NCBI GenBank assembly: GCA_036435485.1
Contig: CM071598.1
Location: 107,754,501 to 107,818,500 of the forward strand
Direction of reading: 5' to 3'
DNA length: 64,000 nt
Origin: Saposhnikovia divaricata
Taxonomy: Eukaryota > Streptophyta > Magnoliopsida > Apiales > Apiaceae
Shown here: positions 56,641 to 64,000 of the stretch, one piece after another
How positions within the stretch are numbered: position 1 is the first letter of the stretch
Layout: each line of letters starts with the position of its first letter
The notes under the pieces: model-generated
What the model saw: the letters and a program-made list of their open reading frames with translations, nothing else
What the model was told of the DNA's origin: nothing
The model's database searches: none
Position numbers and translations under genes: made by a program

Positions 56641-58484
56641 TTAAAGCCCATAATGATCTATTCCTGAGAATCGTACATGTAACACATAATCAGACAGTTG
56701 CACAAATCTTAAAACCTATTGATTTCCTCTAACAATTAATTAAAATTAATGCACTAATATTTAAACACCATAAGTATCTGGTACGCCACGATGGGTGACA
56801 TATATACCACTTAAAATCGTTTAAATATTATTTTGGTCCTACTACTAAATAATACACCACGATGGGTGGTCATGTATATTATTTTTCATAGCTAAGTGTA
56901 TACCATTATCAAATCTTAAATTAATAATAATAAGACCGGGTGCCACCATTAAATATTTCAAATCAATAATCGATAATAGGATAATTCCCAGATCGGGTGG
57001 TCATTGTCAAGAGGATCGCTTAAGAACCCTTTCTAGACAGAATCATCATTTCTCTCAATATCGAAAATCTATATTCAATCATTGGTACCCTATAAATTAA
57101 TCGAATTCTATGAAACTTGGTACGCCACGATGGGTGGCATGTATACCTTTCAATATTCGTAATTAATCTTATCTCATTATTGAATTCTATGAAACTTGGT
57201 ACGCCACGATGGGTGACATGTATACCTTTCAATATTCGTTATTAATTTAGGAAGTTTGTTCTAGTAATATCCGTAACACTACACGACACCATAAATCATA
57301 CGCCACGATGGGTGGCATGTATATAATTTATATTCGTCTCGGTGTTAAATTACATACAAACAATAATGGAGACCATGGGATTTAATTCCTAATTAATTCC
57401 CTCTCCCACTTAGTATTTTACTATGAGGATTTTTTATATCTACATGCATCGCCCTATGTTAATTCTTCGAGGTCCACATGTTATCCAAATAACAATACAA
57501 AGAACACATAACATAGCATAGCATGATGAACAACATAATTAAATGGGGCCTATGTCGTTAAAATTATGTCTAACAAGTATTCAAAATACTCACATAATTT
57601 AACAACATATAACATTTAATTAAAGCATTAAATAAAAAATTAATGTCCATGTCGTCCTAAGTATGTAAAACACGCAATTAAAAATTACACACATAATTAA
57701 CAACACACATAATTATTAATTAAAGCAATAATTAAAATAAAAATAAATAGCGGAATTAAAAAAATTAAATCCACTATTATGGCCCCAAAAATTATTGCAG
57801 TCCCTGTACCGATTATTTAGTCTGCACGTGCACGTGATCAACTAATAGCACAGGAACCAATCAGGCTTAGATGTGTTGCGTAGGAAGCTTCTACGTAACT
57901 GCCCTGTTCATGCTTTTGCGCCTTAGCAATATGCGTTACCCGGTTATGCCCCTGTAACGCAAGTTTGGCCTGCGTTACTGCCTTCATCAGACTGAAAATC
58001 GCGCGCGCCAGCAGCCCACTGTTTACGTTTTTGTTTATGTTTTTCACTCGCAACAGCAACAAAGTAATATCAACAGGAGCTTCGATCAGTTTCGCAGCTG
58101 AACAAAACTTATCTCCGGTTTTGATTTTCAGCGGGACGCAATTGCTACAAGATATTCGGATTATTAAAAAATCCATCAAACAATTATAAAAAAAATAGAT
58201 CTATTACAAAACTAATTTTGTAAATCTATTCTAACACGAACATAAGTCGTGATTACAAGCCAACAAAAATCAAAAACTCCTACACGATCAGCAATCGTGA
58301 TTACAACCAATCAAGGAAAATTAACCACGATAAACCACGTGGGATCCAAACACATAATTAAATATACATGGCCATAATAGTGGATAACAACCTGCAAAAC
58401 AAATATACAAGCCTACCAATATATACATGCATATACAATTACGACATGGACATCGTATCAAAAATCGTAGAACCATAGAACCAA
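56641..58484 (-). other. Copia D 5' leader with repeated stem-loop motif
   Basis: 1.8 kb between the primer site and Gag. It contains at least five copies of a motif close to CGCCACGATGGGTGGCATG (about 56784, 56855, 57123, 57202, 57301) and two weaker ones (56937, 56994). The core GCCAC-GATGG-GTGGC is an inverted repeat that could form a 5-bp stem. The copies at 57123 and 57202 lie in a 79-bp tandem duplication. A 113-codon minus-strand ORF (58179-57838) has no recognisable domain. Confidence 0.75.
57838..58179 (-). CDS. Hypothetical leader ORF in copia D, 113 aa
   Basis: It is in the sense direction of copia D, between PBS and Gag. It encodes MMDFLIIRISCSNCVPLKIK and later GHNRVTHIAKAQKHEQGSYV. 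Base composition is less AT-rich than its surroundings. I recognise no family and no start context supports it, so it may be chance within a more GC-balanced leader segment. Confidence 0.2.
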   Translation of the reverse strand: MMDFLIIRISCSNCVPLKIKTGDKFCSAAKLIEAPVDITLLLLRVKNINKNVNSGLLARAIFSLMKAVTQAKLALQGHNRVTHIAKAQKHEQGSYVEASYATHLSLIGSCAIS

Positions 58485-58498
58485 GCTCTTGATGCCAA
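58485..58498 (-). other. Copia D primer-binding site
   Basis: On the minus strand TTGGCATCAAGAGC, close to the plant initiator tRNA-Met complement (TGGTATCAGAGC), directly inside the 5' LTR. It sets the leftward orientation. Confidence 0.75.
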
Positions 58499-58499
58499 T

Positions 58500-59607
58500 T
58501 GTTGGGACAATCGGATCGTGGCCCTACGATTTGTGATACGAAAATTACGAGATTACGAAAAGAAAATTATCCTTAATAACGGTTTATTCCACGCTCTTCT
58601 ATTGTATTCCCAAATTCCCTTAAGCGAAGTGTGGCCTCCGTCTTCTCAAGTTAACCTCTCTTCTTTCTCCTAGGGTGGCTACGATATATTTTCTTTCAAC
58701 CCTTAGCAAGAAGAGAATAGGAATATATATAGGGCTACAATAGGGATCATGGATAATTAGGTTAAGCCTCCCAATCACATTCTGGGCCTGGCCCAATGTT
58801 ATTAAATATTAATTCACTCCAATAAAGAATTAATATTTGCACTACCCAGCCCAATACCGTAATTACTTAATTATTTAATTCGGTTCCAAATATTATTTGC
58901 TTATTAAATTCCCCATGTTAAAATATCGCATGTCCATTAATTAAATAAATTACTGATAATTCATTTAATTAATATCTTTTATCCTTGATCATCCACTCAA
59001 CCTTTATTTAATTATGCTGGAATAAATCCACCTGCAGAGTTTCACATAATTAAATCTTTTTGAGCTTTCAAGGGGACATCATTAACCCGAATATTATCAG
59101 GTCATGGATTCCTTCTATAAATAATATTCACCATGTATATAATTCCATTACCCAAAATATAATGATATAATTCAAAAGAATTATTTCATATATAAATCAA
59201 AGCATGTAAATAATATACACGTATCAATTACTATATCCGGATTAAGAACCTAAGCATTAATAATAACATAGAATCTTAGTTCACCTTCTTAATCAGTATA
59301 AGGGAACAATTCTAAATTTGATCATGTTCAATATACACAAAATATACTAGTATTATTTAATAGTCAATATAAACTAATCTAAATAATACTACAGCCAAAC
59401 CAGTGGATTGTCCAACACCACCTATGCTGTGAACGTTATTATATTATATAAACCGTATTTAACAAATCTAATATTCTGTATCCCATTTGATACTAGATTG
59501 TACACAATATATAATATTAGACAGCATCTGAACATTTAAATGATTCTCAATAAAGCTGGCCAGAAATAAATGTATACTTCAAATAAATTTTTCAGTATAC
59601 CCTAACA
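58500..59607 (-). repeat. Copia D 5' LTR
   Basis: 1108 bp, TGTTGGGACAATC to CCCTAACA on the plus strand, followed by the TSD AAAAG at 59608-59612. Confidence 0.88.
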
Positions 59608-59612
59608 AAAAG

Positions 59613-61348
59613 AAGGTCCAAGAATTAAACACATTCCTGTGATGCTTTTCAACATACCAGTGGAATCAACAGTAAAACCCCAGTCACTGTCGCAATACGC
59701 TTCAAGTTTGAGAGTTGATTCTGCAGGATAAAACAGGCCTTGGAATGGAGTTCCTTTCAAATAACGAAGTACTTTTTGGACAGCTAGCATATGAGGAACA
59801 CGAGGTGATTGTAGAAACTGACTAAGATGATGAACTACATATGCAATGTCTGGCCTGGACACTGTGAGATATAATAATTTGCCAACAAATTTCCTGTAGA
59901 TAGAAGGATCTTCAAGTAATATTCGTCATGTGGTGATAGTTTAATATTGGTATCTACTGAAAGTGATAAAGGATTTGCATTCTCTAAACCAGCTTCATGG
60001 AGTAAATCATGCACAAACTTGTGTTGATGCAAATACAAACCTTTGTTTGTACGATGAATCTCGAGACCAAGATAGTACTTAGCAAGCCCCAAGTCTTTAA
60101 TAGTGAAGGTCGTATGTAAAATAGGTTTAACATGGGCTATAAAACTAAAACTGTTACCTGTTAACAGAATATCGTCAACATATACCGGTGCAGCTACAAA
60201 AATGTCATCAGTTTTGTAAACGAATAGAGAGTAATCAGCAACAGTTTGAGTAAAACCCATATCAAGAAAGACAGAAGCTAATTTTTTAAACCACACTCGA
60301 GAAGCTTATTTCAAACCATAAATAGATTTGATAAGCTTGCAAATAAAATCAGTACCGTGCAAAGGATGACCTTTAGGAATTTCCATGTACACTTCTTCAG
60401 ATAAATCACCATGTAGAAAAGCATTGTTGATATCAAGTTGATGAATATCCCATCGTTTGACAACAGCAATGGATAGTAATGTTCGTACAGTTGCCATTTT
60501 AGCAATAGGAGAAAACGTTTTATGATAATCCTGACCTTCAATCTGGGTATAGCCCTTCGCTACTAAACGAGCTTTAAACTTATCAAGAGAGCCATCAGCA
60601 AAATACTTGACTCTATAAACCCATTTACACTTTACAACTCGTTGCCAGGAGGTAAAGGAACTATGGTCCAAGTATTGTCTATCTCCAAAGCATGTAACTC
60701 TTTATCCATGGCTTCAACCCATCTAGGGTCAGTGACAGCTTGATTGTAAGTAAAAGGCTCAGGAATAGCTGTGGTAGAACTAACAGCACAGGCATAAATT
60801 ATGGGGGGTGGAGAATAGTTCAAAAAATTGAACTTGTCAGCATCTATTGGACAATTCATCAGAACTGTATTGGAAGCACAGGTAGTTGGCTTGACAGAAT
60901 TAACATAATCTTTCATCCAAGGAGGTTGTATCTTATGTCTAAGAGACACCCTTTGAGGTAAAGAAACAGGCTGTAAAATTTCTTCATTGTCCTCAGAATT
61001 GGTATTATTGTCTGGAGAAAATACTATGTCATGTGAAGGTGTATCATGTGAAGATGTGGAAATTGTGTTGTCAACATCAGTGATAGGGGAAAAGAAGCTA
61101 AAGGTGTAAAAACAAGGTTGACATCACCATGGTAAGTAGGAACATGAGGATTAAAAGAAAAAGTAGAAGGTTCAGACATATTATTTGCAAAAGGAAACTG
61201 ATCTTCAGTAAATACAACATGTCGAGAAAAATGAAATTTTTCTGTGGTAAAGTCGTATAGCTTGTATCCTTTTTGAAGCATAGAGTATCCAAGAAAAACA
61301 GTCTTAACTGCACTTGGTGAAAACTTGTCTGATTCATTGACAGACATG
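59613..61348 (-). pseudogene. Copia F integrase end, RT and RNase H start
   Basis: On the minus strand: integrase C-terminal VFLGYSMLQKGYKLYDFTTE (61347 onward), then a Ser/Thr/Pro-rich linker. RT follows with WVEAMDKELHALEIDNTWTI, KCKWVYRVKYFADGSLDKFK, YHKTFSPIAKMATVRTLLSI and LDINNAFLHGDLSEEVYM. After one shift near 60300 come KLASVFLDMGFTQ, the YVDDILLTGNS box and YYLGLEIHRTNKGLYLHQHK. RNase H YCDSDWGFTVDSTGM reaches the copia D insertion. The upstream Gag, protease and integrase core are missing because the CACTA end replaces them at 61349. Confidence 0.88.
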
Positions 61349-61850
61349 CACTAGTACAGAAATTACCTATAGCGTCGCCACCTATAGCGTCTGTTATTGA
61401 TCTATTGCGTCGCACTTTTACCTATTGCGTCGGTTGTTTTCATTAACCGACGCTATAGGCCGATTGCCAGAAGCTTTGGCGTCGGTTGTTTGCATCAACC
61501 GACGCTATAGCTATAGCCTATAGCGTCGCCCCTTAAAAGGGCGACGCTATAGGTATACCTAAAGCGTCGCCCTTAAAATGCCGACGCTCTAGGCTATACC
61601 TATAGCGTCACCCCCTAAAATGTCGACGCTATAGGTATAGCCTATAGCGTCGCCCCTCAAAAAGGCGACGCTATAGGTATAGCTTATATCGTCGCCCTTT
61701 GAAATGCCTACGTTATAGGTGTAACTCAAAAATAACAATATAGCGTCGCACCTATAGCGTCGGTTGTTTGAATTAACCGCCGCTATAGGTATAGCTTATA
61801 GCGTCGCCCTTTAAAATGCCGACGCTATAGGTATAACTTAAAAAAATAAA
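61349..61850 (+). mobile_element. CACTA (En/Spm-type) transposon terminus
   Basis: It starts CACTAGTACAGAAATT at 61349, a classic plant CACTA terminal repeat, directly against the copia F integrase codons (flank ATG, 61346-61348). The next 480 bases contain about 20 copies of CTATAGCGTCG and close variants in both orientations, often paired head-to-head around CCCTTAAAAGGG-like centres. Subterminal arrays of short motifs are where CACTA transposition proteins bind. The opposite terminus is not found in the window, so the element extends past it or is incomplete. Confidence 0.85.
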
Positions 61851-61859
61851 TAAATATAA

Positions 61860-62790
61860 GAATAAAGGCCAAAAAATTAAATAAAAATAGGAAAAATGAC
61901 AATTTTTAAAAATAAATTCATACACACCAAAGTAGTCATACTCACTATTTGTGTGATGAATGTTACCTTATTTTCACTAATTTTCCATTTTTTTATTTTT
62001 CCCCATTTTTAACTAGTTTGTAAAATAAATAAAAATAGGAAAAATGATAATTTTTGAAAACAAATTCATACACACCAAAGTAGTCATACTCACTATTTGT
62101 GTCATGAATTTTAACATACTTTCACTAATTTTCCATTTTTTTTATTTTTCCACATTTTTAACTAGTTTGTCAAATAAATCAAAAAATTAAATAAAAATAG
62201 GAAAAATGACAATTTTTGAAAATAAATTCATACACACCAAAGTAGTCATACTCACTATTTGTGTAATGAATGTTACCTTATTTTCACTAATTTTCCATTT
62301 TTTTATTTTTCCCCATTTTTAACTAGTTTGTAAAATGAATCAAAAAAATAAATAAAAATAGGAAAAATGATAATTTTTGAAAATAAATTCATACACACCA
62401 AAGTAGTCATACTCACTATTTGTGTCATGAATTTTAACATACTTTCAATAATTTTCCATTTTTTTTATTTTTTCACATTTTTAACTAGTTTGTCAAATAA
62501 ATCAAAAAAATAAATAAAAATAGGAAAAATGACAATTTTTGAAAATAAATTCATACACACCAAAGTAGTCATACTCACTATTTTTGTGATGAATGTTACC
62601 TTATTTTCACTAATTTTCCATTTTTTTATTTTTTCCCCATTTTTAACGAGTTTGTAAAAGAAATCAAAAATTAAATAAAAATAGGAAAAATGCCAATTTT
62701 TGAAAATAAATTCACACACATCAAAGTAGTCATACTCACAATTTGTATGATCAATTTTACCCTACTTTCACTAATTTTCAATTTTACTCG
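61860..62790 (+). repeat. Tandem array, about 161-bp period, six copies
   Basis: Anchor AGTAGTCATACTCAC recurs at 61931, 62079, 62241, 62402, 62564 and 62725, spacings 148, 162, 161, 162, 161. Each unit holds AAAAATAGGAAAAATGACAA, a TTCATACACACCAAAGTAG block and a T-rich end with TTTTCCATTTTTTTA. It lies directly inside the CACTA subterminal region and is probably part of the element. Alternate units share variants, hinting at a higher-order dimer. Confidence 0.85.
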
Positions 62791-63000
62791 ATTTGGTATT
62801 TTTTTTTACTAATTTGCCCGATTTTATCATTTTTTGGCGGATATTGGTAAATTTTTAAAATCGTGATTTATAAAATGATTTTCTGTATTTAATGATTTTA
62901 AAAATTCCCTCAACCCTTTAAATCCCTAAATAGGCGCTGTTCTTCCCCAATTCATTATTTTAGCAATCTCTCGAGTTCTGTCTCAATCTCTCTTTTGAAT

Positions 63001-63034
<34 letters not shown>

Positions 63035-63072
63035 CGTCTCACTCCCAACGCGATCTCAAAACAAACAAATCA
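62791..63072 (+). promoter_or_regulatory. Putative promoter and 5' leader of the 63073 exon
   Basis: After AT-rich sequence comes CCTAAATAGGCGCTG (62923 onward), then a pyrimidine-rich leader with (CT)n at about 63001-63020 and (AC)n at about 63020-63032, a common plant 5' UTR arrangement. CTAAATAG could be a weak TATA box. Whether this belongs to a host gene next to the CACTA element or to a gene inside it is open. Confidence 0.4.
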
Positions 63073-63246
63073 ATGGTGGCGGCAACCACAACAACGACGA
63101 GCAACGAAAAACAAACAAAGCACAACTCCGATAAAAGCCTAACTCAACACGAACAATCAGATCTCAACGCTCCTCAATCAATCGAAGCTTATAGCAACAA
63201 CATTTCACCGAACGCCGACGTCTCCGCCGGAGACGAGGAATTGAAG
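63073..63246 (+). CDS. Putative first exon, hypothetical protein N-terminus
   Basis: ATG 63073 opens 58 codons ending GAATTGAAG, followed by GTTAGT, a good plant splice donor in phase 0. The encoded peptide is Thr-, Ser-, Asn- and Gln-rich with low complexity at the start (MVAATTTTTSNEKQTKHNSD, then SLTQHEQSDLNAPQSIEAYS), typical of a disordered N-terminus. Its GC content is much higher than the flanks. Without splicing the frame reads on to a stop at about 63310. No domain is identifiable, and the acceptor exon was not found with confidence before the window ends. Confidence 0.5.
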
Positions 63247-63880
63247 GTTAGTTGTATTTGGTTTGCTTTTGTAACGGTCAAACCGGTCAAAGTCGACCTT
63301 CCTTTTAACTAGTCTTGTCCCGAACGATGAATCTATTTTTTTAATTATTTTTTCGACATTTCAATCGTACGGATGTCAAGATCTAACAATTTTAGTGATG
63401 TGGTAATTTTTTAAAAAATTTCTTAGATGTATTTGGTTTGATTTTGTAATGGTAAAATCGGTCAAAGTAGACCTTCGTTTTAACTAGTCTTGTCCCGAAT
63501 GATGATTTTTTTTAAAAAATTATTTGTAATATTACCTTTATATATTTACTTAGTTTTTAAAATTATTGGGAGAATTATTTTCTGTATTTAAGGATTTTAA
63601 AATGATTTTATAAGTTATATTGCATTTAAAAGATCAAAACTTGTAAAATTCATATTTAATTCGTTTTTGATCCTGAAATCATTTTAAAAATATGGGGTGA
63701 CTGATAATTTAAATCTATACGTTTTAAAAATTGACTATATAAAATAAAAGTAATATATTTTTTTTAATAATTTTGATATGAAGATTATAAAAAGAATATA
63801 ATATTTATTTTTATATGTGTGGGTGAAGTGCACAGAGTGATGGCTGAGCGGGAGATGAAAAATCAAAAGGACCGCTCAAG
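63247..63880 (+). other. Putative intron with an internal duplication
   Basis: AT-rich, non-coding. A segment starting TGTATTTGGTTTG (63254) that includes GGTCAAAG and ends TAACTAGTCTTGTCCCGAA recurs at about 63428, a roughly 174-base shift with about 85-90% identity by eye. Otherwise I see nothing in it. Confidence 0.5.
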
Positions 63881-64000
63881 TTTTTTAACCCGCACAAAAT
63901 CCTCTCGGTCTCTTTATCTCTCCCTCTTTGTCTCTCTTAACCCGCTCCTATCAAAAACACACTCTCTCTCAAAATCCATAATACGCAAGATGAAATCCAT
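63881..64000 (+). promoter_or_regulatory. Second CT-rich leader and possible start codon at the window edge
   Basis: TCTCGGTCTCTTTATCTCTC and further CT runs (63903-63970) precede AAGATGAAATCCAT, with an ATG at 63990. This looks like another transcribed 5' end, or an alternative first exon of the 63073 gene. Only four codons are visible. Confidence 0.3.

Larger units (their letters stand above)
43224..59607 (-). mobile_element. Copia D: degenerate Ty1/copia element, minus strand
   Basis: TSD AAAAG (43219-43223, 59608-59612). The LTRs are 43224-44316 (1093 bp, 3') and 58500-59607 (1108 bp, 5'); on the plus strand they run TGTTGGGACAATC to CCCTAACA. The primer site TTGGCATCAAGAGC (minus, 58498-58485) is Met-tRNA-like, and the purine tract AAGTGGGAGAT adjoins the 3' LTR, so transcription is leftward. 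The element carries a long leader with repeated stem-loops and a heavily mutated gag-pol, and is split by copia E at TATTG. Without copia E it is about 7.4 kb. Confidence 0.88.

Noticed and set aside
61860..62790. Regular repeats as a possible CRISPR array
   Set aside because: The repeats are about 161 bp with no unique spacers, and the DNA is plant nuclear; this is a tandem array.

Overview
This window looks like nuclear DNA of a eudicot plant. It is AT-rich, has very few intact genes, and is packed with plant-type transposable elements: Ty1/copia and Ty3/gypsy LTR retrotransposons, a LINE, hAT, Mutator-type and CACTA DNA elements. Their primer-binding sites match plant initiator Met and Asp tRNAs. 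The one clearly intact host gene encodes an EXO70 exocyst subunit (30227-32215, +). I cannot name the species.

Left third (1-29826). An AT-rich intergenic stretch and a small unrecognised ORF (2815-3165, +) are followed by a 5'-truncated LINE (about 3540-29826, +) opened by nested insertions that can be put in order from their target-site duplications (TSDs). Copia A (4590-8462, +) entered the LINE with TSD CTGTA. A gypsy-like element C (8466-29234, -) then entered exactly across copia A's right LTR/TSD junction, with TSD CACTG. Copia A carries an Athila-like solo LTR (6233-7795, TSD CATCA). Element C carries a 10.3-kb Athila-like gag-protease element (10381-20654, TSD CTTCT), a long solo-LTR-like block (21080-27150) holding a hAT element (24938-26319, TSD AACACAAC), and a Mutator-type MITE (28703-29116, 9-bp TSD). 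Removing each insertion restores the interrupted reading frame. Element C is unusual: its Gag is followed by a long, broken reading frame with no recognisable protease, reverse transcriptase or integrase.

Middle (29827-42544). The EXO70 gene lies on a roughly 3-kb island. Next to it is a short FRIGIDA-like (FRL) coding fragment, cut in two by copia B (32941-41941, -, TSD GAGAA), which is itself interrupted by a 4.0-kb gypsy-type solo LTR (33639-37651, TSD AAATT).

Right third (42545-64000). Copia F (about 42545-61348, -) is interrupted by copia D (43224-59607, -, TSD AAAAG), which is interrupted by copia E (47425-56360, +, TSD TATTG). Copia E is one of the youngest and most complete elements, with equal 1546-bp LTRs and a nearly full polyprotein. 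Copia F's upstream end is cut at 61349 by the terminus of a CACTA element, which shows subterminal CTATAGCGTCG motifs in both orientations and then a roughly 161-bp tandem array. The window ends in possible gene sequence: a first exon at 63073-63246 and a second CT-rich leader with an ATG at 63990.

All TSDs, LTR limits and motifs were read by eye. Family names below the superfamily level are inference.
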